A stretch of DNA of 48,984 nucleotides. It comes from CAZYQW01 sp964649825. Lineage in GTDB: Bacteria; Planctomycetota; B15-G4; JADJEK01. The stretch is taken from the NCBI GenBank assembly GCA_964649825.1, contig CAZYQW010000068.1, positions 1-48,984 on the forward strand, written 5' to 3'. Below are positions 7,352-15,348 of the stretch, one piece after another. Below the pieces are notes generated by a model. The model searched no databases, had not been told where the DNA came from, and saw nothing but the letters and a program-made list of their open reading frames with translations. The translations under genes and the position numbers were made by a program. The first letter of the stretch is position 1; the number at the start of each line of letters is the position of its first letter.

Positions 7352-9771
7352 TCTCGATCCTCACCCTCGCCCTCGCGCTGAGCACGACGACGATGACCGA
7401 GCACGACTACCCGATCCGACCCGTCCCGTTCCACGCGGTCCGCATCGACGACGGCTTCTGGACGCCGCGGCTCGAGACGAACCGGCGCGTCACCGTCCGC
7501 TACGACTTCGACAAGTGCGAGTCGACGGGACGGATCGACAACTTCGCCAAGGCCGGCGGTCGGCTGGAAGGGGAGTTCATCGGTCGCCGCTACGACGACT
7601 CGGACGTGTTCAAGGTGATCGAAGGCGCCTCCTACGCCCTCGCGCTCGCCGACGACCCCGAGCTCGACCTCTACCTCGACGGCGTGATCGCGAAGATCGC
7701 GGCGGCGCAGGAGGATGATGGATACCTCTTCACGATCCGCACGCTGAACCCCGACGATCCGCCGGAAGCGATCGGCCCCGAGCGCTGGTCGTACCTCGCG
7801 CAGAGCCACGAGCTCTACAACGTCGGCCACTTGTACGAGGCCGCGGTGGCGCACTTCTTCGCCACCGGCAAGCGATCTCTCCTGGACGTCGCGCTGAAGA
7901 ACGCCGACCTCGTCGCGTCGGTCTTCGGTCCGAACGGCCGCCACGACGTCCCCGGTCACGAGGAGATCGAGATCGGGCTCGCGAAGCTCTACCGCGTCAC
8001 CGGCGAGGCCAAGTACCTCGACCTCGCGAAGTTCTTCCTCGACCAGCGAGGCCGCGCCGACGGACACGAGCTGTACGGCGACGACTCGCAGGACCACATG
8101 CCCGTGGTCGAGCAGACCGAAGCCGTCGGCCACGCCGTCCGCGCCGGCTACCTCTACACCGCGATGGCCGACGTCGCCGCGCTCACCGGCGACGCCACGT
8201 ACCGCACGGCGATCGATCGCCTGTGGACCGACGTCGTGTCGCGCAAGATGTACGTCACCGGCGGCATCGGCTCGACGTCCTCCGGCGAGGCGTTCGGCGC
8301 GCCGTACGAACTCCCGAACGCGTCCGCCTACACCGAGACCTGCGCCGCGATCGCGAACGCGCTGTGGAACCACCGCATGTTCCTGCTGCACGGCGATTCT
8401 CGGTACATCGACGTGCTCGAACGCGTCATCTACAACGGCTTCCTCTCCGGCGTTTCTCTCGGCGGCGACACGTTCTTCTATCCCAACCCGCTCGCGTGGG
8501 ACGGACGCCGTCCGTTCAACCAGGGCGTCCGCGGCCGCAGCCCGTGGTTCAGCTGCGCCTGCTGTCCCGTCAACGTCGTCCGATTCCTCCCCTCCATCGC
8601 GGGGATGATCTTCGCTTCGCGGGACGACGCCGCGTACGTCAACCTCTACATCGGCGGCGAGGGCCGCGTGCCCGTCGGGGGCGAGGACGTGAGCGTGAAG
8701 ATCGAAACGCGCTACCCGTGGGACGGTGCCGTCCGCGTCACCGTGACGCCGGAGACCGTCTCACGGTTCGAGGTTCGCCTGCGCGTCCCAGGGTGGGCTC
8801 TCGGGCGCCCGGTGCCGAGCGACCTCTACCGAGAGCTCCTCCCCGGCGCGACCTCGTTCGAGATCCGAGTGAACGGCGACCCGGTGCCCGTTCCGCTCCT
8901 CGTCAACGGATACGCGCGCCTCTCGCGCCAGTGGACTCCCGGCGACGTCGTCGAGCTCGAGCTCCCGATGAAGGTCCGCCGCATGGTCGCGCACGACGCC
9001 GTCGCCGACGATCGCGGCCGCGTCGCCCTCGAGCGCGGCCCGCTCGTCTTCTGCCTCGAGGGGATCGATCACGACGGCGACGTCCGCGACGTGGTCTTGC
9101 GCGACCACGACGTCGTCGACGCGCGCTGGCGCGACGATCTCCTCGGCGGCGCGATCGTTCTCGAGGGCCGCAGCGCCCGCGCGCGGCGAACCGCCGCAGG
9201 CGCGCTCTCCCTGGACGAAGCGAGACTCACCGCCATTCCCTACGCGCTCTGGGCCCACCGCGCCCTCGGTCCGATGACGGTCTGGATCCCGCGGGACGTC
9301 GTGCACGCCCGCATCCCGCCGCTCCCCACGCTCGCCTCGCGCAGCGCCGCGTCGGCCTCCCACTGCTTCTCCCACGACACCGTCGACGCCCTGAACGATG
9401 AGGTCGAACCGAACGGCTCGAACGACCACGACGTCCCCCGCCTGACGTTCTGGGACCACCGCGGAACGGCCGAATGGGTCCAGTACGACCTCCCCGAACC
9501 GGCCGAGCTGTCGGGCGTCGCGGTGTACTGGTTCGACGACACCGGCCGCGGCGCCTGCCGCGTGCCGAAGGCCTGGCGCGTCCGCGTCGACGACGGCGCC
9601 GGCTTCCACCTGGTCAGCGCCCGCCTCGCCTTCGGCGTCGACCTGGACCGCTACAACGTCGTCGACTTCGCGCCGCGCGTCGTCCGGCGCATCCGACTCG
9701 AGGTCGACCTGCAGGACGCAGCCTCCGCCGGCATCCTCGAGTGGCGTCTGCGAACGCCGACTGACGAATGA
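7348..9771 (+). CDS. GH127 beta-L-arabinofuranosidase (DUF1680 family)
   Basis: 807 residues. The start ATG at 7348 overlaps the previous stop and has GGAGG 7 nt upstream. A short hydrophobic N-terminus (MISILTLALALST) suggests export. The alpha/alpha barrel carries the family hallmarks: YDDSDVFKVIEGASYALA, the E-x-C of YTETCAAIAN (E330, C332) and CACCP (C405, C406). In the founding enzyme HypBA1 the equivalent Glu and three Cys bind zinc, and one of the paired Cys is the nucleophile. Beta-sandwich domains follow, and the last ~120 residues form an extra carbohydrate-binding-like domain (ELSGVAVYWFDDTGRGACRV). It should release L-arabinofuranose (possibly other furanosides) from glycans or glycoproteins. 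Confidence 0.93.
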   Translation: MISILTLALALSTTTMTEHDYPIRPVPFHAVRIDDGFWTPRLETNRRVTVRYDFDKCESTGRIDNFAKAGGRLEGEFIGRRYDDSDVFKVIEGASYALALADDPELDLYLDGVIAKIAAAQEDDGYLFTIRTLNPDDPPEAIGPERWSYLAQSHELYNVGHLYEAAVAHFFATGKRSLLDVALKNADLVASVFGPNGRHDVPGHEEIEIGLAKLYRVTGEAKYLDLAKFFLDQRGRADGHELYGDDSQDHMPVVEQTEAVGHAVRAGYLYTAMADVAALTGDATYRTAIDRLWTDVVSRKMYVTGGIGSTSSGEAFGAPYELPNASAYTETCAAIANALWNHRMFLLHGDSRYIDVLERVIYNGFLSGVSLGGDTFFYPNPLAWDGRRPFNQGVRGRSPWFSCACCPVNVVRFLPSIAGMIFASRDDAAYVNLYIGGEGRVPVGGEDVSVKIETRYPWDGAVRVTVTPETVSRFEVRLRVPGWALGRPVPSDLYRELLPGATSFEIRVNGDPVPVPLLVNGYARLSRQWTPGDVVELELPMKVRRMVAHDAVADDRGRVALERGPLVFCLEGIDHDGDVRDVVLRDHDVVDARWRDDLLGGAIVLEGRSARARRTAAGALSLDEARLTAIPYALWAHRALGPMTVWIPRDVVHARIPPLPTLASRSAASASHCFSHDTVDALNDEVEPNGSNDHDVPRLTFWDHRGTAEWVQYDLPEPAELSGVAVYWFDDTGRGACRVPKAWRVRVDDGAGFHLVSARLAFGVDLDRYNVVDFAPRVVRRIRLEVDLQDAASAGILEWRLRTPTDE

Positions 9772-10508
9772 CGCGCGCGCCCCTCATCGTTGCTCTCGCT
9801 GCCTTCGCCGCCTGCCGCGCCGACGACTACCGCACCGCCAGCCGCGAGAGCGCCAACCTCGCCCCGCTCGCGTCCGAGGTCGCCGAGCCGATCGTCCAGG
9901 TCTACGCCGCCCGCGCCTTCGGCTGGCGCGGCCTCTTCGCCGTGCATAGTTGGCTCGCGATCAAGCCCGAGAACGCTCCATCTTTTCAGGTCATCGACGT
10001 CATCGGCTTCCGCCGCCGCGGCGGCGGCGACACCGTCCGTATCCGCGAGGACGTCCCCGACCGCTTCTGGTTCGGCGCCGAGCCGACCCTCCTCCAAGAG
10101 CTCCGCGGCCCCCCCGCCGCGCGCGCCATCCCCCAGATCCTCCAGGCCGTCGACGAGTACGCCTACCGAGGCGAATACCGCCTCTACCCCGGCCCCAACA
10201 GCAACACCTTCGTCTCGCAGGTCCTCCGGCGCGTCCCCGAGCTGTCCGTCGAGCTCCCCCCGCACGCCGTCGGCAAGGACTGGCTCGAAGGCGGCGGCAT
10301 CGTCGACATCTCCGAGAGCAACACCGGCGGCCAACTCTCTCTCCTCGGCGTCTTCGGCACCACCATCGGCTGGGCCGAAGGCATCGAGCTCGACCTCGCC
10401 GGCCTGGTCTTCGGCCTCGACCTCCGGGCCCCCGCGTTGAAGCTCCCCCTCATCGGCCGCCTCGGCTTCCCCGACCGCCCGATCCATGCCGTCACCGCCG
10501 ATCCATGA
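9768..10508 (+). CDS. DUF3750 family protein, exported
   Basis: 246 residues; the ATG overlaps the stop of the GH127 gene by 4 nt. The sequence follows the DUF3750 pattern closely: AVHSWLAIKP, VIGFRRRGGG, 'DRFWFGAEPTLLQELRG', LYPGPNSNTFVSQVLRRVPE, LPPHAVGKDWL, 'GGQLSLLGVFGTTIGWAEGIELDLAGLVFGLDL', ALKLPLIGRLG. The biochemical role of the family is not known. The NSNTF stretch and conserved His could suggest a protease- or transglutaminase-like site, but this is only a suggestion. The N-terminus (LIVALAAFAACRADD) is a signal peptide with a weak lipobox at C16, so it may be a lipoprotein. Confidence 0.88.
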   Translation: MTRAPLIVALAAFAACRADDYRTASRESANLAPLASEVAEPIVQVYAARAFGWRGLFAVHSWLAIKPENAPSFQVIDVIGFRRRGGGDTVRIREDVPDRFWFGAEPTLLQELRGPPAARAIPQILQAVDEYAYRGEYRLYPGPNSNTFVSQVLRRVPELSVELPPHAVGKDWLEGGGIVDISESNTGGQLSLLGVFGTTIGWAEGIELDLAGLVFGLDLRAPALKLPLIGRLGFPDRPIHAVTADP

Positions 10509-10540
10509 GAAGCGGGCCGAGCGATACGGAGGCGGATCGG

Positions 10541-10546
10541 TAGACT
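10541..10546 (+). promoter_or_regulatory. Possible -10 box (TAGACT) of the sulfatase gene
   Basis: TAGACT lies 32 nt before the ATG at 10579. The same hexamer sits upstream of the arginine decarboxylase gene at 41386-41391 (minus). No clear -35. Confidence 0.3.
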
Positions 10547-10578
10547 GCCTGCCCTCGACTCATCACCGCGAAGGAAAG

Positions 10579-12960
10579 ATGGATCCCGACATGCACTTGC
10601 CGAGAACGTCGCAGAAGACACTGGCGCTGCTTTGCCTCGTCACATCGATCGTCACCCCCCAGGGTGAGGGAACGGGTGCGGGCGGCGACCTCGATCGCAC
10701 GGTCCTGCCGATCGCGGAGCCGGTGTATTCGCCCTGCACCGAGCTCGACGTGCGCGACACGACGCCGCCCCCGCGCTTCGAGGTCAACGCCCCCGCGGGT
10801 GCGCCCAACGTCGTGATCATCCTGATCGACGACCTGGGCTTCGGTGCCACCTCGACCTTCGGCGGACCCGTCCCGGCGCCGACCTTGGATCGGCTCGCAC
10901 GATCCGGCCTGCGCTTCAACAACTTCCACACGACCGCGCTCTGCTCGCCGACCCGGGTCGCGATCAAGTGCGGCCGGAACCACCACACGGCCAACGCCGG
11001 CTCGATCATGGAGACGTCGACGGCCTATCCCGGCAACTCCGGCGCCGTCCCGAATCGGGTCGCGCCGCTGGCCGAGATGCTGCGCCTGAACGGCTTCAGC
11101 ACCGCCGCGTTCGGCAAGTGGCACGAGACGGCGGCGTGGGAGACCAGCGTGTCCGGCCCCTTCGACCGCTGGCCGACGCACCAAGGCTTCGACAAGTTCT
11201 ACGGCTTCATCGGCGGCGAGACCGACCAGTGGGCGCCGCTGATCTACGACGGCGTGAAGAAGATCAATCCTCCGAAGAAGGAGAACTACCACTTCACCGA
11301 GGACATGACGGACCAGGCGATCAACTGGGTCAGGGCCCAGCAGTCGATGACGCCGGACAAGCCGTTCTTCATGTACTTCGCGCCGGGCGCCACACATGCG
11401 CCGCACCACGTGCCGCCGGAGTGGATCACGAAGTTCCACGGCAAGTTCGATGAAGGCTGGGACGCGATCCGCGAGGCGACGTTCGAGCGCCAGAAGCAGC
11501 AGGGCGTCATCCCCGCGAACACCAGGCTGCCGCCGCGGCCGAAGGACCTCGCCGCCTGGGATTCGCTGCCCGAGGCGCACAAGAAGCTGTTCCGCCGCCA
11601 GGCCGAGGTGTTCGCCGGCTTCGTGGCGCACACGGACCACCACATCGGCCGCTTCGTGAAGGCGATCGAGGAGATCGGTGAGCTGGAGAACACGCTGGTC
11701 TTCTACGTCGCCGGGGACAACGGCACGAGCGCCGAGGGCGGCATGGTCGGCATGTACAACGAGATGACGTACTTCAACGGGGTGAGCGAGAAGGTCGAAG
11801 ACCTCCTTCCGCTGATCGACAAGTGGGGCAGCAAGGAGACCTTCCCGCACATGGCGGCGGCCTGGGCGGTCGCCTTCGACTCCCCGTTCCAATGGACGAA
11901 GCAGGTGGCGTCCGACTTCGGCGGCACCCGCAACGGCCTGGTCGCCCACTGGCCGAAGGGCATCCGGCAGGGCGGCGGCATGCGCACGCAGTTCGGGCAC
12001 GTGATCGACATCGCGCCGACGATCCTCGAGGCGTGCCAGTTGCCCGAACCCAAAGTCGTCAACGGCACGCCGCAGGCGCCGATCGAAGGCACCAGTCTGC
12101 TCTACACCTTCAACGACGCGTCGGCGCCCGAGCGCCACACGACGCAGTACTTCGAGATGTTCGGCAACCGCGCGATCTACCGCGACGGCTGGTTCGCCCG
12201 CACGATCCACCGCGCACCGTGGCAGGTCGCGAACCTGCCCAAGCTCGACGCCGACGTCTGGGAGCTCTTCCACGTGAAGAGCGACTTCAGCCTCGCCGAA
12301 GATCTCGCCGCGAAGCACCCGGACAGGCTCGAGGAGATGAAGGCCCTCTTCATGACCGAGGCGGCGAAGCATCACGTCCTGCCGATCGACGACCGCACCA
12401 TCGAGCGGACGAATCCCGCCCTCGCGGGCCGTCCGGACCTGCTCGGCGGGCGCACCTCCCTGACGCTCTACGAAGGAATGGAGGGGATGCTCGAGAACTC
12501 GTTCATCAACGTGAAGAACCGCTCGTCGACCCTCACCGCCGAGATCGAGATCCCCGCGGGCGGCGCGTCCGGCGCGCTGCTCGTGCAGGGCGGCCGCTTT
12601 GGCGGCTGGTCGCTCCATCTGCGCGAGGGCAAGCCCGGGTACGAGTACAACTTCCTCGGCCTCGAACGATTCGTCATCGAAAGTCCCGCCGCACTGCCGC
12701 CCGGCCGAGCGACCGTGAAGCTCGACTTCGCCTACGACGGCGGCGGCCCGGGCCCGGGCGGCGAAGCGACGCTGTCCGTGAACGGCCAACCCGTCGCCAA
12801 GGGCAGGATCGATCGCACCCAGCCGAACATCTTCTCCGCCGACGAGACCGCCGACGTCGGGCTCGACAACCAGACACCCGTCGCGCTGGGCATCGGCTAC
12901 GGACCGGAGGAGACGAAGTTCACCGGCCGGATCGACAGGATCACCGTGGCCGTCAGGTAG
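10579..12960 (+). CDS. Type I arylsulfatase, AtsA-like (S1 family)
   Basis: 793 residues. The ATG at 10579 is chosen for the AAGGA just upstream; a signal peptide follows (TLALLCLVTSIVTP). The sulfatase core has VVIILIDDLGFG (metal-binding Asp pair), the maturation motif C122-S-P-T-R (Cys converted to formylglycine), FGKWHET, THAPHH and VAGDNGTSAEGG. The long form with MTYFNGVSEKVEDL and a C-terminal beta domain of ~130 residues (SSTLTAEIEIPAGGASGALL onward) resembles Pseudomonas AtsA-type arylsulfatases, usually placed in subfamily S1_4. It should hydrolyse sulfate esters outside the cytoplasm and must be activated by a formylglycine-generating or anaerobic maturase not seen in this window. 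It lies 70 nt after the GH127/DUF3750 run. Confidence 0.93.
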   Translation: MDPDMHLPRTSQKTLALLCLVTSIVTPQGEGTGAGGDLDRTVLPIAEPVYSPCTELDVRDTTPPPRFEVNAPAGAPNVVIILIDDLGFGATSTFGGPVPAPTLDRLARSGLRFNNFHTTALCSPTRVAIKCGRNHHTANAGSIMETSTAYPGNSGAVPNRVAPLAEMLRLNGFSTAAFGKWHETAAWETSVSGPFDRWPTHQGFDKFYGFIGGETDQWAPLIYDGVKKINPPKKENYHFTEDMTDQAINWVRAQQSMTPDKPFFMYFAPGATHAPHHVPPEWITKFHGKFDEGWDAIREATFERQKQQGVIPANTRLPPRPKDLAAWDSLPEAHKKLFRRQAEVFAGFVAHTDHHIGRFVKAIEEIGELENTLVFYVAGDNGTSAEGGMVGMYNEMTYFNGVSEKVEDLLPLIDKWGSKETFPHMAAAWAVAFDSPFQWTKQVASDFGGTRNGLVAHWPKGIRQGGGMRTQFGHVIDIAPTILEACQLPEPKVVNGTPQAPIEGTSLLYTFNDASAPERHTTQYFEMFGNRAIYRDGWFARTIHRAPWQVANLPKLDADVWELFHVKSDFSLAEDLAAKHPDRLEEMKALFMTEAAKHHVLPIDDRTIERTNPALAGRPDLLGGRTSLTLYEGMEGMLENSFINVKNRSSTLTAEIEIPAGGASGALLVQGGRFGGWSLHLREGKPGYEYNFLGLERFVIESPAALPPGRATVKLDFAYDGGGPGPGGEATLSVNGQPVAKGRIDRTQPNIFSADETADVGLDNQTPVALGIGYGPEETKFTGRIDRITVAVR

Positions 12961-13044
12961 ACCTCCAGCCGGGTCCGATCCGACGCTCGAGGCAAACCGA
13001 CTCCACGCCGCCCTCTCGAACCACCATCGAACCGGAGCCGCGGC

Positions 13045-13630
13045 GGGATAGTTCGGAGACTTCGAGTGTCCAGCGACGAGAATCGATCCCGCCGCGTCGA
13101 CGTCCAGCGCCGCTCCTGCCTCCAGGGCTCCGCCGCCCAGATACGTCGAGCGCAGGAGCAGCAACCCGTCCGAGCTGAGGATCGACACGAAGAGATCGCT
13201 CCCGATGCCGAACGGCTTCGTCGGCTGGAACGCCCCCGGCGTCGTCTGGATCCCATTCGTCAGCCCGGCCACCACGATGTTCCCCGTCGGCAGGATCCGC
13301 AGGCCGCTCGGACGGACCGCGCTCTGCACCTGCCCCAGGAAGGTCGCGAACTCCAGCGTCTTGCCCGTCGCATCGATGCGGCCGATCGACGCCTGGTTGT
13401 ACGTCGGGTCCGGCGTCCCATCGAACGCGCCGGGAGTGATCGGGTAGTCCGTGGAGTTCGATTCCCCGACGAACACGGCCGCGCCCAGGTCGTCGACGTC
13501 GACCCCGGTGTGGATTTCGCCGGCGTTCCCACCGACGAGCGTGCTGAACACCAGGCTCTTTCCGTCGGGTGCGAGCCGCAGCACGTAGCCGTCGGCGATC
13601 CCCTGGAGCTGCGTCTGGAACGCGTTCGAA
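13045..13630 (-). pseudogene. Relic of an SBBP (beta-propeller repeat) protein
   Basis: The minus-strand frame contains three to four SBBP repeats: NAFQTQLQGIADGYVLRLAP, DGKSLVFSTLVGG, VDDLGAAVFVGESNSTDYPI, 'RSTYLGGGALEAGAALDVDAAGSILVAGHS'. SBBP repeats build secreted propellers in Planctomycetota and Acidobacteria. The piece starts mid-repeat directly after the galactose-oxidase-like fragment, in a different frame, and stops being protein-like after SPNYP near 13045, where it meets the end of the sulfatase gene. There is no start, no stop and no signal peptide of its own, so it is an internal fragment left by deletions on both sides. Confidence 0.7.
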
Positions 13631-14454
13631 CAGACCGATCGATCCATCCGCGAGGATCGTGACGTTCGCGTGGATCCGCTTCTGGTTCTCGTCCTTGGCG
13701 ACATCCTGCCACGCCGCTCCGACCGCGCTCGTGTCGGATGCCGCCGGGTTCGACATGCGCCACGTCGTCGCGTACACCTGCGCGCTGGGAAGGCACGCCT
13801 CGCGCAGGCCACCCGTGATCCGATAGACGGTGTCTCGGACCGAGGCGGCGTATCCGCCCGGAGTGTCGTCGTCGTACGTCACGTAGTGGACGAAGTGCGC
13901 TCCCGAGTTCTGCAGCTCCGCCGTGGCCGGCTTGTTGATCCGCCATCGGTACTGGTAGAAGGAGTCCGTCAACGAGCAGGAGGGGATGCTCTGCAGTTCC
14001 ATGAACGCGGTGTACGGACGCGGAGGCAGGCCGCCGGACGGGCACCCGAGCTCTCCCGGCGCATCGAGGCGGGTGTCGTATCCGTCGACGAGCATGACGT
14101 GCCCGATCCGTGCGAGGTAGAGCAGTCTCGGGTACTGCCCGTACTCCAGCCAGGTGCTCGCCGATTGGCACGCCCCCGCGACCAGCGTTCGGTTCTCGAG
14201 CGGAAAGCCGCCGGAGATCTCGCTGTTCCATTGCCAGGCGTCGGGGTTCGTCCCCGTTCTGAAGCGGAACTCGTACGCCTCGATGGCGCTCGGGTCGATC
14301 CCTGGTGGGCGCCGCCGCCTCCCGCGACGAGGGTCTGATCGGCCGGGAGGTGCACCGCCGTCCCGTACCAGCGGCGCCGCACGAGCTTCGCTCCCTCGTA
14401 CGTCCAGCTCGAAGCCGTCGCGAGATCTGCTACCCACTTCTCGATCCCCTTCAT
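13630..14454 (-). pseudogene. Relic of a galactose/glyoxal oxidase-like Kelch protein, frameshifted
   Basis: Reading starts at an ATG at 14454 with MKGIEKWVADLATASSWTYE and reaches RRWYGTAVHLPADQTLVAGG, the Kelch pattern of galactose/glyoxal oxidases. A frameshift near 14310-14330 moves the reading into the next frame: IDPSAIEAYEFRFRTGTNPD, SGGFPLENRTLVAGA, YPRLLYLARIGHVMLVDG, 'KRIHANVTILADGSIGLFE'. The frame then breaks at ~13630 into the SBBP relic. Galactose/glyoxal oxidases are copper radical enzymes acting on sugars and aldehydes. Here the N-terminal signal region and the C-terminal DUF1929-like part are missing, so the gene is dead. Confidence 0.65.
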
Positions 14455-14861
14455 TCGCGAAGGCCGGATGAAGGAGGATTCTCCCCACCCTCATCCCCGG
14501 TCAAGGCGCGCGGAAGGGCCAGAAACTCGGCAACGCGAACGCGCCGCGCGGTCGCAAGTCGGGAGTCTCAAGCTCGACGGCTGTCGGTCGCATCCCGTCC
14601 ATCCGTCTCTTCCAATTCGGGGGCCGCGACCGACGCCTCCGTAGCGACACCGGCGACACGTTCGCCTTCGACGCCGCGGGGACGGTCCAGCACCTCGGCG
14701 CCGACCCCGCGATCCAGTCGCCGGTCGGGTTCGCGCCGGTGCCCGCCTCGACAGGTGCGCAAACACCGCGACCCACGACACCCCAATCCCCCACATCCTC
14801 CTCTTCTCCCCTCCGAAGACGAACCGACCCCACACCACACCACCCCCTCAAGACCGCCAGC
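14455..14861. other. Non-coding or decayed stretch
   Basis: 407 bases with no credible intact gene. One plus-strand frame (about 14518-14760) reads protein-like (RIPSIRLFQFGGRDRRLRSD, TGDTFAFDAAGTVQHLG) with no start or stop in place, so it may be another relic. The remainder is C-rich. Confidence 0.35.
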
Positions 14862-15070
14862 GAAAGGGAGCGGCGGCGGTCCTCGAATCGGAGCGAGCAG
14901 GAGGGGGGCCGACCCGTCCCACTTCAACGGACGCGTGGTCTCCTTCAAACGCCTCCCACTCTTCGAACTCGATGCGACGTGCCACGGTCGGTGTAGCTGG
15001 AAGGCTCACTCCACACCGGTCGCAGGGTCCCCCGCCCGCTCCGATTCGAGGACCGCCGCCGCTCCCTTTC
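14862..15070. repeat. Hairpin element, copy 1 (209 bp, 34-bp terminal inverted repeats)
   Basis: Starts GAAAGGGAGCGGCGGCGGT and ends with its exact reverse complement; the perfect arms cover 34 bp. The same element occurs at 48578-48786 with about five differences in 209 positions by my reading. Position 14882 (C) pairs with 15050 (G); in copy 2 the equivalent pair is G-C, a compensated change. The ~140-bp core has no convincing gene in any frame. Size, long inverted repeats and the repeated occurrence fit a MITE or a large palindromic repeat. No clear target duplication is seen. Confidence 0.85.
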
Positions 15071-15103
15071 TGTCGAAGCCGAATCACGCCCTCCCACACT
15101 CCC

Positions 15104-15130
15104 GTCTTCACCCCCGCCGCCCGCAGGGCC
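15104..15130. repeat. 27-nt box downstream of the hairpin element, copy 1
   Basis: This 27-mer (GTCTTCACCCC.. ending GCAGGGCC) recurs at 48837-48863 with one difference. It lies 33 nt past the element here and 50 nt past it in copy 2, although the sequence between is largely different. Confidence 0.6.
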
Positions 15131-15135
15131 ACCCC

Positions 15136-15292
15136 GTCCGCCAGGACCATCCAGCCGTCCGCCAGGACGAGCCAGCCGTCCGCCAGGACCCCCAGCCGTC
15201 CGCCAGGACGAGCCAGCCGTCCGCCAGGACCATCCAGCCGTCCGCCAGGACGAGCCAGCCGTCCGCCAGGACCATCCACCCTCCGCCAGGAC
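15136..15292. repeat. Tandem array of eight ~21-bp units upstream of an ECF sigma gene
   Basis: Eight units each carry the 12-mer GTCCGCCAGGAC (first base C in the last), separated by 8-9 nt that mostly alternate between CATCCAGCC and GAGCCAGCC, making a 42-bp higher-order period. The 12-mer is an inverted repeat (GTCC-GCCA-GGAC). Unit length is 21 except where a spacer is 8 nt. The array ends 56 nt before the sigma-factor ATG at 15349, so it may bind a regulator or be a slippage-prone microsatellite. Confidence 0.85.
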
Positions 15293-15348
15293 ACCCAAAA
15301 TCCCACCTTTCTGCCGGATCCCCCGACGCGGAGCGTCACCATGCACAA

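Noticed and set aside
10492..13812. 1106-residue minus-strand open frame across the sulfatase
   Set aside because: Its sequence is arginine/valine/glutamate-rich and is the mirror of the sulfatase codons; only its upstream end (SBBP repeats, 13045-13630) is real coding relic.
14862..15070. Small gene inside the hairpin element (MKETTRPLKWDG.. on the minus strand)
   Set aside because: The same frame start occurs in both copies only because the DNA is repeated; the frame runs into unrelated flanks without a shared stop or domain.
15136..15292. CRISPR array
   Set aside because: Units are 21 bp with only 8-9 nt between identical 12-mers, spacers repeat, and no cas gene is near.
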